This document shows, one piece after another, positions 46,001 through 55,990 of a stretch of 64,000 nt of DNA. Both the position numbers and the translations under genes were made by a program. The stretch comes from Rhyzopertha dominica (taxonomy: Eukaryota; Arthropoda; Insecta; Coleoptera; Bostrichidae). Below the pieces are notes generated by a model. It was not told where the DNA came from. It worked only from the letters and a program-made list of their open reading frames with translations, and made no database searches. The stretch is from the NCBI GenBank assembly GCA_025024175.1, contig QCXZ01000045.1, positions 2,482,649-2,546,648 of the forward strand. Direction: 5' to 3'. The stretch's first letter is position 1; each line of letters begins with the position of its first letter.

Positions 46001-46826
46001 CTTATTTTGCCTTATGCGACGGACATAATGGGGCAAAATGTATTATTTCCCTTTTTGTGCAATACAAATTATTAAATATTTCGTTTTTTATAAATTAAAA
46101 TGTTACTAATAAATAATTAACAACGTAACGATGTTATTGTCTTATTTCCAGACTCAAAATTTTAGTTTTTTTTTTAATTCGACTTCAAACATTAAGTTCT
46201 TCATTTTGCTTTTCTCCCACCTATACTGAATTTGTGCTTGAGGCCCAACGACAAATGAATGAATTGAATTTGAGTCTTATATAATGCTTCCGATCCCCAG
46301 GACTCACTACTTTTTAATGATAGAACGATTTAACTATCGCTGTAGTATTCCTTTAGCCGAACAGGTGTTTTACTTAAAGAAGTCTGGACATCTACTTAAT
46401 ACCATGTTGTAACTGATCTAAACGACTAAAAAACGCTATCTGCATCAATTAAAAGTTTAGAATTCTTGACATCACCGCAGTAATACTAAATCGTAAACGA
46501 CGATGCATTAACGTTAACAACTTTCGTTATCACTTACATTGTTTTTAGTTGTCGAGTTATGTCCTCCCTACACATATCCCTCTTGGTAAAAACGGTTTTT
46601 AAATCCATTTTTGATTGATAATAAGCCTTTAGAGTTCTTTTGCAGATATCTTCATCATTATTACTGGCCAGCAGAAATAAAACTATTTGCTCGTCGACCA
46701 ACTTTGGGAAATATTGCGTGGCGAGCCAGGCCTTTATTTTGTCTATATCCTCCGTGGTAGTCCTGCCTTCGTTTATGACATCTTGCGCTTTGAATCCCAA
46801 AGACAATTCCATTGCTGTACTTTAAG
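36824..46826 (-). CDS. CRAL-TRIO domain protein (alpha-tocopherol-transfer-protein-like), four coding exons
   Basis: The one clear host gene. Exons on the minus strand are 46826-46538 (ATG at 46812), 44641-44458, 40249-40073 and 37042-36824 (TAG). Coding lengths are 275, 184, 177 and 219 nt. The first junction splits a codon 2+1 and the other two are in phase 0, giving 284 residues without a stop. All introns obey GT-AG. Residues 1-91 form the CRAL-TRIO-N helical region (DIDKIKAWLATQ, FLLASNNDEDICKRTLKAYY). About 92-280 form the lipid-binding fold (GAIYILDVDG, YFLEEAMPLEVKEIHILNMV, VPRDYGG). Such proteins carry hydrophobic ligands such as retinoids or tocopherol; the ligand here is unknown. 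Length is normal for the insect family. An acceptor before the ATG exon implies a 5' non-coding exon that I did not find. Confidence 0.9.
37043..37610. other. Intron sequence with a TATCGATA-rich element end
   Basis: Near 37503-37556, 'gtagggatgctaacgata' followed by 'tatcgaaatatcgatatt' resembles the hAT-type ends seen at 24870-24942. It continues at 39015-39065 on the other side of the foldback copy, so the foldback probably landed inside it. Confidence 0.4.
37611..39014 (+). repeat. Foldback family 1 single arm, interrupted, in a CRAL-TRIO intron
   Basis: Follows the arms of 1034-3187 from 'gggaag..ctgtatcgcgaaaaa' through 'ctcaactacccaaagcgacc' and 'gggagtaactaccct' to 'attgattcaatttgaagcgg', with a 624-bp foreign insert at 38291-38914. 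Its outer CTTCCACATCC end is lost. Confidence 0.8.
38291..38914. mobile_element. Small unclassified insertion with GGGTATTT terminal repeats
   Basis: The insert begins GGGTATTTTAG and ends CTGAAATACCC, flanked by AATT on both sides (38287-38290 and 38915-38918). The related repeat copies show one uninterrupted site here. The terminal repeat is only about 11 bp and no coding frame is recognised, so the superfamily is uncertain. Confidence 0.65.
39015..40072. other. Intron sequence, nothing assigned
   Basis: Apart from the TATCGATA-type scrap near 39030-39065, I see no repeat or coding domain. The frames at 39319 and 39567 look random. Confidence 0.35.
40073..40249 (-). CDS. CRAL-TRIO gene, third coding exon
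   Basis: Acceptor CATATTGCAG, then 59 codons (TGLWHMSKIKWKLIKKLFYF, LEEAMPLEVKEIHILNMVPY, LGGLFALMNTLLRQDLLGK), then donor AAG|GTGAGC. Phase 0 at both ends. It contains the family's helix-strand segment before the gate helix. Confidence 0.9.
41577..42254 (+). pseudogene. PLE reverse-transcriptase remnant
   Basis: TKLLSFDVKNLFTSIPLDEV is RT motif A with the catalytic Asp. After a deletion that removes motifs B and C, IQFTIENENNNSINFLDLTI and MYRKPTTTDTLIHAESKQS continue the PLE palm/thumb, then IRNGYEPKMIEKMIS. Loss of the YxDD motif means no activity. Confidence 0.75.
42828..42870 (+). ncRNA. Hammerhead-like PLE tail (element C), degraded
   Basis: Plus order: CTC, TTTGAGAA, A, GGC-CTAATAA-GCC, GAA, ATATGT. 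The layout matches the other PLE tails (core, one extra A, stem II, GAA) but the core and helix III have drifted. Confidence 0.35.
42900..44457. other. Intron sequence, nothing assigned
   Basis: A C-run at about 43607-43616 is followed by GGATAAAAATGCC. The short open frames here have no recognised domain. Confidence 0.35.
44458..44641 (-). CDS. CRAL-TRIO gene, second coding exon
   Basis: Acceptor TTTATTTTCAG, then one base completing the split codon, then YFAISPTRTDEDVAVIYHKQ, LMHLDAILYEHPAKGAIYIL and DVDG, ending at donor GGG|GTAAAT. This is the front half of the lipid-binding domain. Confidence 0.9.
45824..46075 (+). pseudogene. PHD-like zinc finger, probable C-terminus of a pogo-type transposase
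   Basis: The frame reads YDCLFCGYFYSSSTEGWIIC, then SSCHKWAHNSCAGVDDED. CxxC...CxxC...HxxC with WAHNSCAG is the PHD-type finger attached to the end of many insect pogo/CENP-B-like transposases. The last Cys pair is missing and the frame decays at once. It lies antisense in the first CRAL-TRIO intron. Confidence 0.65.
46538..46826 (-). CDS. CRAL-TRIO gene, first coding exon
   Basis: The acceptor TTTTTTATTTTAG precedes 46826. A 14-base leader then leads to ATG at 46812, and the exon ends AAAACAAT|GTAAGTG at 46538. It encodes 91 residues plus two bases, the CRAL-TRIO-N domain. Confidence 0.88.
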
Positions 46827-47269
46827 CTAAAATAAAAAATCCGGATTTAGTTAATTAATTCAAGTATTAATATAAAAAATATAACGCAATATTTATTGAA
46901 ATATTCTTTACAAGAACCACCCGTTAAATGTTCAACAGCGATCCAAGTCAAGTACGTTGAAGAAATTGAGAAAGCATATAATTTTGAAATAATTTCACTT
47001 TCGAATAAGGCAATAGCAGATTTCGAACTGCGGAATTAACAGTCATCAATTTCACCACCCACNCAGAAATCTTATGCCTAATCTCGATCCAGAAGAATTA
47101 CTGACTGATAGATTGAACCAGCTTANGGTAGACATTTCTACCACTCTAGGATATAGGTTTTATGGTGAACTGATAATTGGAATGGGAAGGTGTTCAGGGC
47201 ACATCCAATTAGTACTAGTAGATGCTTTATTCATGTTCTTATGATGAGGCGCTGTCTAGAATTGTGTAC
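46827..47269. other. Upstream of the CRAL-TRIO coding region, nothing assigned
   Basis: The 5' non-coding exon and promoter of the gene should lie upstream of 46826, but I cannot place them. N calls at 47063 and 47126. Confidence 0.35.
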
Positions 47270-47802
47270 AGGCTAAGAACCTTATTTATCGTTTTATTGT
47301 CTTTTCCAATTTCTGACCGTCCTTCTTCGTTTTTATTTGATTTTTCTATGGTAGGCAGATTTGACTCCATGTGTTATAATGGGCAGGATTGCTGATGTGT
47401 ATATATTTTTAATATGCTCCAGTCTGGCTTGTTTTTCTGTAAATGACAGTACAGTTCTCGCAGGTTTTTGGTCTCTCTGGCTGTTTTTTTGCGGTTGAGT
47501 TTAATTGCTACTTAAGTTCCCATGTATTCCATTTCATTTGCTATATTTCAGCCTTCTATGTTGTATAAACAAACTGCATTAACATTTTTTTTGGTTAAGG
47601 AATCTCTAATCTTGGCGGTTGTTTTGTTGTAATTTATGGTTAGCATGTTTATTGATAAATTAGCTTCAGCTTTGTCTAAAACGTCGATCAAATCATCCTC
47701 ATTTTCTGGTATGATCACCAGGTTATCTGTATATGCCAGTATAAATGGCATTCTTAATTCCTTCCTTTTTTTAACCTTGTGATAGTTTTTTAAGGATATC
47801 AC
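47270..47802 (-). pseudogene. LINE reverse-transcriptase fragment
   Basis: Minus frame: MPFILAYTDNLVIIPENEDD, then TINYNKTTAKI. The YTDN replaces the catalytic YADD. Further downstream MEYMGT and LNRKKTARETKNLRELY correspond to the post-palm region. Both catalytic change and stops make it inactive. Confidence 0.65.
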
Positions 47803-48992
47803 AATGGTGGTTAATTATAAACCACCTTCAGAGGAAATTCCAGCACTTGTGACGTCACAATTGTTTGACGCCAAACATTTTTTATGCCTCTTACTAAAAA
47901 CCTACATAGAAAAAGTTTTTTTCGGGTTATAAGTAACTTCCATTACGGTATGGAGTTGACCCATGTTGATAAAAACAGTCGCGTTGTTTACTGGACAAAA
48001 TGTCAATCTTATGAACCAGCAAACGCAGACAAAATTTTTTATCAAATCGATCTGGGTAACGACAACAGGCTTGGCGACATCTGAAGTGGGCGTGCGTTAT
48101 GACCCAGTAGTTAAGCTGAACTGCAACACCATTATCTACCACCTTGTTGTTATAATGAAGCTGAATTTGGTAAGGAAGATATTTGCAATGCTTCTAACAT
48201 TCTAACTATGGAACTCTTGTTCATTTTATTATGTTACAATAGTGGTCAATAAAATTGTTCGTTCATTCACTGGTCATTCTCAAAGTTAAAATCCAGCAGT
48301 AATGAGCGTTTAGGCGTAAATTATAATTTTTTACATTACACGCGTAGATTTTGAGTAGAAAATAAAAGTCAAATATATTATGGTTAGTTTATTAGCTATA
48401 CGCTAAAACTAATAGAAATTATGTTGTTTCTGACTTTTCTGTTTTGTTAGCTTCTCCATATGTCGGATTCCTTAAAAATTTTTTATAATACTTTTTCTCA
48501 GCTCCGAAGAGCTGAAGACCGTTAAAAACCTAAATATTTTTATATTTTTGACAGTAGACTTTCAAAATAGAATATTACATAATTTACGCATAGATAATAG
48601 TGTAATCTACATGGCGTATTCTACGCGCCATTACTGAAAATCAATTCAGCAGTTGTCGAAAAGCCAATTCGTGTCGTAGGATTACATCTGGGATGTGCTT
48701 TAAAAAAATAAAAATGAAATAATTACTTTTTTAGTCACATTTTGTTAATTTCGAATGAATTTATTTTTTGTGCATGTATTTAAAGTAGCAAAAAGCCCAC
48801 GCCTTACCTATTCCAGTTTAAAAGTGCACATTTTCGCAGGTAATACAATCGTTATTTTAGAGGAAAATTTGTAATGACTGTGTTGGTGTATTTTAGACCT
48901 AACAATAGGGTGTTCCATTGTTTAAGTAACTTTAGCTTGTAAACCTAAAAAATTAACGCCCTTCACAGTCTGTGTTTATTAGATGAAGTACC
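47803..48992. other. No recognisable gene
   Basis: Overlapping short frames near 47884-48205 show no family resemblance. Confidence 0.35.
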
Positions 48993-48994
48993 TA

Positions 48995-50822
48995 AACAGG
49001 GTATACTTTGGCGTCAAGGGAAACATTGACCGAAACGAGTAATTTAGGTTCACGGATTCTCGTGTAAAAACATGCACTGCAAGAGGATAGAAAAAATTGT
49101 AGGTATTCTAGAAACATTGTACAGATTTGCATCAAACATAAAACTTCCACAAGCAGATGTATCGGTGGATCATTTACAATTAAAAATAAAACACATACCG
49201 CCAAATTCCATAAGGAATTGTGATGAAATATACGTCTCGGATGAAAAAAGTTTTGACGAAACGAGGCTGTAAATATCCAGAAAGAATGATTAACACAAGT
49301 GAAAGTGCAATTTCGCTAAAGTTTTGTGCAAAAGTTGTTGGTATTCTTTTGCCATCTTATGTTGTCTACAAATCAAAGAAAAATTTATACCACACATACC
49401 ACACCGAAAGTGAATGATGGTTCGATGCTTTATGAAGATTGGTTCTGTAAGACGCTGTTGCCTCATTTAATACAGATATGGGCCTAAAGTTGTTATAGGT
49501 GATAATTTATCATCTCATATTAAGATACATTCTGCGCTTATGCTCATGTGAAACGCACAACATAAAATTTATCTGTCTACTACCTAATATGACACATATT
49601 ATATATAGCATTTTTAAGACCACCAAAAATTACTTGGCGACAAATAAATGAAAATTATTCTTCTAAACCTTTGGCTGAACAGGATTTTTCAGTGCTATTA
49701 AAAAAGTTAGTCGAGAAGATATAAAAAATTGCGAACAAAATTTAAAAAGTGGATTTTCTAAAGCAGGAATTTACCCTATCAAATGATTAAAAGTTCTTAA
49801 GTAATTCATATCTTTCGAAGTGAGCGTAATGAAGAAAGCTCAACTAGTGTATTAAACGAAACCGTTTTTTTGGGAAATGAGAGATTTCCTAGCAAACATT
49901 AGCAAACAAGACGAAAAAGAAAAGTCGTCGTTCCTGTTGGAAGAAGTACAACTGCGGAAGATGTACAACCTCTGACTAGTTATTGATGAAGCAAAAGCAA
50001 AAAGAAGAAAAAATCAAATGAAAAACCTTCACATAAAGCAACACCAGAGATACTTTCCGAAATATCAGGGTTATTTAAGAAAATAAGTAGGTAATATGAA
50101 TTGCATTCAGAACACTGAAAAAGCAAACGCTACCTGTCAAAAAGGTGATTTGATTGCTGTTAAACATGAAACGTATTACTAGCCAAGAATAATCACAAAA
50201 GCAATAAACGATGGTGTCAAAGTTAGGGTTACGTATTTACCAAAAATGGGAAAACATCATGGAAAAAATTAAGTTACCAAATAATTCTAATTTTTATATC
50301 AATGCGCAATGGTTTGTTTGATATTCCCGAAATGGAGAAGTGGTTACTAGAGTGAATCTGATTTCTAATTAATAATATGTTTAAATCAAAGAGCTTTAAT
50401 TGCTTTTATGTACATGTTAGTACCACCTTTGTATTCCTATGTCGTGTTATAAAAAAATAAAGGTTTCTATTTTTCTATTGTTATACAACACTAGTAAGAA
50501 ATAAAGAGAAATAAAGGTTTAATTTACATAAATTTCTTAATTTGAAGTTGCTATAAAAAAATAAATGTGTATATTTTAATAATTTTTTTTTAAAAAGGGC
50601 GTATTTTGTGTATTGGCCAAAGTATGCCTGAACAGCCTAGTAACTTTGGTCACCCATGTCTTTTTTTAAACAAAAAAATTATCCGTGTAACGCTATTTTG
50701 TTAGACCCCCGTATAAAGCTTATGAAAACTAAAAAGTTGTATATGAGTATGCTGATGTTTAACACAATCATTTATTATTTTATTGTGAATTAATTTACAA
50801 AAAGGCCAAAGTATACCCTGCT
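48995..50822 (+). mobile_element. pogo-like DNA transposon, 1.8 kb, decayed
   Basis: Inverted termini AACAGGGTATACTTTGGC (left) and AGCAGGGTATACTTTGGC (right, reverse strand) are flanked by TA (48993-48994 and 50823-50824), the target preference of Tc1/mariner/pogo elements. The interior holds a broken pogo-type transposase on the plus strand. The DNA-binding N-terminus is missing, so this is an internally deleted copy. Confidence 0.8.
49010..50370 (+). pseudogene. pogo/CENP-B-like DDE transposase remnant
   Basis: Frames in order: KHIPPNSIRNCDEIYVSDEK (first Asp region), TKRGCKYPERMINTSESAIS and GILLPSYVVYKSKKNLY, DWFCKTLLPHL, KVVIGDNLSSHIK (second Asp), then a damaged PPNxTH...F block where the third Asp should be, and near the end VKHETYYWPRII-like and KAINDGVKVRVTYLPKMGKH. 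The first two overlap in different frames near 49220-49272. At least five frame breaks occur. The PHD finger seen in relatives is not retained. Confidence 0.75.
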
Positions 50823-50824
50823 TA

Positions 50825-52675
50825 CGGTACTTTCATTTGGCCTACACTATATTTACGGACAAGCACTATTCAAAATGATTCTAGGTAATAATCCAATCGA
50901 CAGCAACAAAATCAATAACATCGTATAATTTATTTGCACTCTACAGGTAAGCATGTATTAGTGGATCTTACCATATATTGCTTATTATTCTTACAGCAAA
51001 CCAACAAATTCCCAAAAATTTCTGCACGAGATTTCAAAGTCTGCTAGTAGCACACGATAAGTAGCACATTATACTTAGAACACTACATACAATGCCGATG
51101 CAAGTGGCAATGTACTGAAGTAAAAGTCGGACATTTGTTGTCACTCTTCGATACTGGCGTTCTAAAGATACTAAAGGCAAAGTTTATTAATTCTTCTGAT
51201 TAAAAATTAGTGCATTGTTATATAAATAAAAATTTATCTGGTAAACGGTCCACAAAATGCTTGCCTAGTTGAATCGATAAAATGTAGTTATGTGGGGGGA
51301 TTTGCCTTCGGAGTTGTTTATTGTAGAGATAAAGTTTTAAATGATTAATTGCTTATCGATATTGTCTGGTAAATGTATGTTTGTGAAGGCGTTCTGAAAT
51401 TTTGTTAGTAAACACTTATGAGTATAGAGGTAAACTTAGATATAATCAACAAACTGATTTAAGTTAACTGACAGATACTATATTTTGTCTGGGTGCCTTG
51501 TCATAATAATTACTATCAATAAATAACAGCAAGTCTATAAAATCGTTGCTCTTCTTTTTCAAATTATATGTAAACACTTAATAACTAACTAGACTGTTTT
51601 CATAGCCGTTTTCATTAGTAAATTTATAATTGTTTAATTCAGTTACAAATATATTTTTTTCTACAAGAAGCTGTTCACTATCGCAACCTATATTCTGAAA
51701 AACTACTTTCAAAATAAATAAAAACGGAAACGTTATTAGGAATTTCTAACGAATTGTAGGATAAAAGATTGAAACATCACTTACCTAAACGAAGATATTT
51801 AAATTTACCTTAGGAATCAACACTTAATGCTTGCTTGGAATCTTAATTTCTTATGTTCTTGANTACCACAGCACCTGAGAGCTTATGAATACTTCCACGC
51901 CACATGTAACTGATTGAAACACTAATTTATCGAATTTACCTTTGGCACGTGCGTCTAAAATGAAAATGTTTCCAATTAGATTTGTACGTTGCTTTGACCG
52001 CACAGAGGAATCCTTATATTACATACCTTTAAAATACTTCTGACAAAAAAAAAGAATATTTGTTAGATTAGATGGAAAAAAGGTGATGTGTTCGCGATTT
52101 TTGGCATTAAGTGATAAAACAAGAGCTAATAGGCACTCAAACAGAATTAACTATACGCGTGTGTATCTGGATACACACAAAAGATCTAATAGACGAGAAA
52201 CGTACACAACGTTAGAATGATACTTGTGGTCTTAGTTGATGTGAAACTAAGATATAAGAATGTTTATACAGTGTTCTGCAAGATGTTTAGAAGCAATAAT
52301 TACCAATAAATTACATTTTCAAGATACGAAGAAATTTCACAAAACAAACCAGTCTAGAATGCTATTATATTTTTCCATATCGTAGAAAAACTTTGTCCAT
52401 GTTCAATTTCAGCAGTAAATGCAAGAAATCGTGTCGATTAGAACTGCGTCATCTCACCTAATAGCTGTCGCAAAAAAGCTTGTAATACACAGCCATAGGT
52501 GCGGTACAGTGATTTACTTCCTTGGTTGATACAAAGGTTTTTTAGTCGTTAAAGCATACTTTTGTTTTGCTTGTAATATACAGATAGCATTCCTATGTTT
52601 ATGACTGATAATATCTCGTTTATTTGAAGTTCTAGAATAGTATTTAAATGGGAATGTTCGCTATTTTTTAAGGAA
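50825..52675. other. No recognisable gene
   Basis: AT-rich sequence, N at 51863. Nothing assigned. Confidence 0.35.
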
Positions 52676-52676
52676 T

Positions 52677-52693
52677 AATAATAATAATAATCT
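52677..52693 (+). repeat. (AAT)n tail of the LINE
   Basis: On the minus strand AATAAAG is followed by ATT units, the usual tail of CR1-like LINEs. A second AAT tract lies at about 52767-52784. Confidence 0.7.
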
Positions 52694-53179
52694 TTATTGT
52701 TAAGAACAAAGGGTAAACGGATAGTTACAACTATCTTCCTCCGCCGCCCTACAATATAAAACTAAATAATAATAATAATAATAACTATACTAGTCGCAAC
52801 ATAAATAAAAACTAAATTGTCGATGACTGAGTTACAACTTACCATAATTCTCTAAATCTATGAGGTGGTTCTTCCACGAAATCGATGCATTTATTTAATA
52901 ACTTGGATGCTACGTACGCAAAACAGCCTTCATATTTATAAGCACGGTGCCGTGGCACGTGGAACATATTTATATTACAAACATTAACATTGTGTTGCTG
53001 GTATCTTCGTGATAAAACACTGTAGAGGTATTAGGCTTTTCTGATTATATAACATTATGAGCCAATACAGACATTAAAAAACATATTCGGGACTCAACTT
53101 TCAACTATTCCAAATAACGTATGTAAGGTGTAACACGTTCACCAAATGGAATTCGACAGACAAACCTCATACAGACATT

Positions 53180-53618
53180 CTACACTCGCTGAAGGCGATT
53201 TTTATCATTTTGAGTTAAAAGGAAGTAATACACTCCACAGCAATAGTCAGTGTGAGGATATACTAATGTTTTTATAAGTTTTAACTTAGTGGCTACATCA
53301 AGAAAGCACCGGTAACTATATAAATGCTTTAATTTCATCATTGAGATGCAAAATATGTGGTCAACATGTGAACTAAATNATAATGACTTGTCCACTATCA
53401 CACTAAGATTTTTTGCTTTATTTATTTATTTATTCAATTCGGCGGTCATGCATAGACAAACAAAAATTTTGCACAACATTAGTTTTCTTTGTTTCGGAAC
53501 CCAAACTTTTGTTTTAGACGCATTCAAACGCAACCCATGATTTACTGAATAGTTGAATACCTTATTAAGTTCATCATTAACAGTTTCAATAGCCAGAGCA
53601 GCATGTGCCATGTCGAAG
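53180..53618 (-). pseudogene. LINE RT, post-YADD part
   Basis: Minus frames: SFDMAHAALAIETVNDELNK and NHGLRLNASKTKVW (palm end), then LKLIKTLVYPHTDYCCGVYY and KNRLQRV (thumb), and further, in other frames, RFVCRIPFGERV-like. Typical Jockey/CR1 C-terminal order. An N at 53379 and frameshifts. Confidence 0.75.
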
Positions 53619-53696
53619 CTATAGTAAATTTTTCTTATTGTATTTATTTGCAGGTTCTGCCTCCTTTTTTATAAACTAAAGACACTTTTTTATAAT

Positions 53697-53740
53697 AATA
53701 TAACGTTTCGACCTATAATTTAGGTATGCCGAAAATTTTT
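53697..53740 (-). ncRNA. Hammerhead-like PLE tail (pair D, left)
   Basis: Minus order: TCGGCAT, ACCTA-AATTA-TAGGT hairpin, C, GAA, ACGT, T. Stem II is strong; the core is diverged. Confidence 0.4.
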
Positions 53741-54152
53741 AGTTTGCGGATTGACAAATTATTATGAAAATCAATATGACTTAGTCCTTGTATGTCAGTT
53801 CTGTCGTTTACACATATGTTTAGGTTTTTTGAATATGTATCATTTCTAAAAATCGTCTTTTATGTTTATGTTGTTCCGTAGTAATAATTTTTGGTATTTT
53901 CAAAGTCAAAAGTGTGGTCAGTTTGTTCTTGATGTTTTTTTAAAGCTGTGTAGTTGTTATTATTTTTATGTTGTTGTAGTCTGTTTTTTAAGTATTGTCC
54001 TGTCAGTCCTATATATTGTTTGTTATATTCTTTACATTTTATACTGTATATTGTGTGTGTTCTTGTTTCTTTTGGTGTTATTGTTTTTAATGGTGTGTAG
54101 AATTGTTTAATTAGGTTAATTGGATTATATGTAATTTGGAAGTTATGTGGTT

Positions 54153-54500
54153 TTAGTAGTTATTTATTTTTTGAGTAAGTGGTGGTATATATGGTAAGGT
54201 TAAGTACGCTGTGTTTTTTTCTTGTTTTTCGTATTGAATACTATTGTATAGTTTTTCTGTTTGTTGTTTTATTGAGTTACTTATTAACTTAGTGGGGTAG
54301 TTGTTATTTTTTAGTATTTTAGCAGTGGCATGTAAAGTTTCAATTCTAAGTTCTGGACTAGCTAATTTTAGTATTCGTTGTATAGTGTAGTTTAGAATAG
54401 CTATTTTTTGTCTGTAGGGATGATTAGAATGGTAATTTAGTAGTCCAGAACTTAGAATTGAAACTTTACATGCCACTGCTAAAATACTAAAAAATAACAA
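54153..54500 (-). pseudogene. PLE linker region (minus copy of pair D)
   Basis: The frame contains LKLASPELRIETLHATAKIL, then NYPTKLISNSIKQQTEKLYN and AYLTLPYIPPLTQKI, the stretch between RT thumb and GIY-YIG nuclease in PLE proteins. The nuclease continues toward 53900 in broken frames. Codons near 54500-54430 are the inverted junction. Confidence 0.65.
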
Positions 54501-54556
54501 CTACCCCGCTAAGTTAATAAGTAACTCAATAAAACAACAAACAGAAAAACTATACA

Positions 54557-54811
54557 ATGGTATTCAATACGAAAAACAAGAAAAAAAACACAAACATAAC
54601 GTACCTAACCTTACCATATATACCACCACTTACTCAAAAAATAAAAAACCTACTAAAACCACATAACTTCCAAATTACATATAAACCAATTAACACAATT
54701 AAACAATTCTACACACCGTTAAAAATAAAAACACCAAAAGAAACAAGGACACACACAATATACAGTATAAAATGTAACGAATGTAACAAACAATATATAG
54801 GACAGACATGA
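54557..54811 (+). pseudogene. PLE GIY-YIG domain (plus copy of pair D)
   Basis: ITYLTLPYIPPLTQKIKNLL, then TRTHTIYSIKCNECNKQYIGQT, the GIY-YIG core with its Cys pair, stopped one codon later. Continuing frames give LKNRLQQHKNN. Confidence 0.75.
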
Positions 54812-55188
54812 CAATACTTAAAAAACAGACTACAACAACATAAAAATAATAACAACTACACAGCTTTAAAAAACATCAAGAACAAACTGACCACACTTTT
54901 GACTTTGATAATACCAAAATTATTACTACGGAACAACATAAACATAGAAGACAATTTTTAGAAATGATACATATTGAAAAAAACCTAAACACATGTGCAA
55001 ACAACAGAACTGACATACAAGGACTAAGTAATACCTACTACACCGTCATTTAAACACACTCTCTCACCGTCACATTTACCATCCACAATAATAGCAAAGG
55101 AACAAACTTGAAGGTACATTTTATATTAATATCAAATTTGTAAATGTCGTATTGATTTTCATAATAATTTGCCAATCTGCANAATAAA

Positions 55189-55231
55189 CATATTCGACAA
55201 AGACCTAAATTGTAGGTCCAAACGTTATATT
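55189..55231 (+). ncRNA. Hammerhead-like PLE tail (pair D, right)
   Basis: Plus order: ATAT, TCGACAA, A, GACCTA-AATTG-TAGGTC (perfect 6-bp stem II), CAA, ACGT, T, ATAT. Stem I pairs ATAT with ATAT, helix III is the ACGT palindrome. GAA has become CAA. Confidence 0.45.
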
Positions 55232-55337
55232 ATTAGAAAAAAGTGTCTTTAATTTATAAAAAAAGGAGCCAGAACCTACAAATAAATACAATAAGAAAAA
55301 TTAACACAAATGGACTCCACAAAATAAACATCAATAT

Positions 55338-55990
55338 CTGTAGTAAATTTGTATGTCATCTGCATATAAATGCACAGAACATTTTTCAATACAGATTGAC
55401 AAGTCAAACATATATAACACAAACAGTAATGATCCAAATCTTTTTTCCCAGGACAACTCGCTGCGATCTTATAGCAAGATAGTTTTGGAATCATTGTATT
55501 TCGGTAGCAGCAAACCCTAAATAGTACAATTTTGCTAAAGGCATTTCAAAGTTTACTAGATCGAATGCCTTAGATTGAGCCAAAAGAGTTAATATGGACA
55601 CAAGGGAGCCATCACGATTAGAAGCCAGGCTCTCCACGACCCTTAAAAGAGCACTTTGAGTGCTATAGCCTTTATGAAAACCTGATTGATGAAGGGGTAA
55701 GATATAATGTTCTTCAAGGTAGGTATTTAATTGTACTACAACAATTTTTTCTAGGATTTTTGATAAAGCTGACAGTATGCTGATTGGTCGTAAATCACAA
55801 TAATCTGCAGGATTGGAAACTTTAGGAATCGGTGTAACGTTGAACAAATAGGTTTTTTTATGCAGTACGGAAGTATTAATTGTATCATACGAATACTGAT
55901 ACCATCTGGTCCAACTGCCTGCGACTTTATACTTTTAAGGACAGTTATGTCATCAGTAGTATACTTTTAAATTTGAAAGTTAGCATGTTA
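55338..55990 (-). pseudogene. LINE RT, fingers and palm up to YADD
   Basis: Minus frames: AVGPDGISIRMIQLILPYC (about 55920), PIPKVSNPADYCDLRPISIL, LPLHQSGFHKGYSTQSALLR (motif region 2-A), and near 55350-55375 LYADDIQIYY, the catalytic box. Several frameshifts. It joins 53618 through IYY|SFD. Confidence 0.8.

Larger units (their letters stand above)
53631..55337. mobile_element. Penelope-like element, head-to-head inverted pair D, with 12-bp target duplication
   Basis: A palindromic pair meeting near 54430. The minus copy encodes 54500-54153 and the plus copy 54557-54811. Both outer ends finish 'aataagaaaaatt' or close to it. The direct repeat CTRTAGTAAATT (53619-53630 and 55338-55349) flanks the whole pair, showing a single insertion event into the LINE. 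Sequence is very AT-rich. Frames contain stops, so it is older than pair B. Confidence 0.8.
52676..55990 (-). mobile_element. Jockey/CR1-like LINE fragment split by a PLE pair
   Basis: Minus pieces are 55990-55338 (RT fingers and palm to the YADD box) and 53618-52676 (thumb, C-terminus and 3' end with AATAAAG followed by ATT repeats). The join occurs in one codon run when the PLE pair (53631-55337) and one copy of the 12-bp duplication are removed. The 5' part (ORF1, endonuclease) is missing. Confidence 0.75.

Noticed and set aside
48500..48530. CTGAAGACCGTTAAAAACC, another possible PLE tail
   Set aside because: The GAA element is missing and I could not form stem I or helix III; kept out of the hammerhead list.
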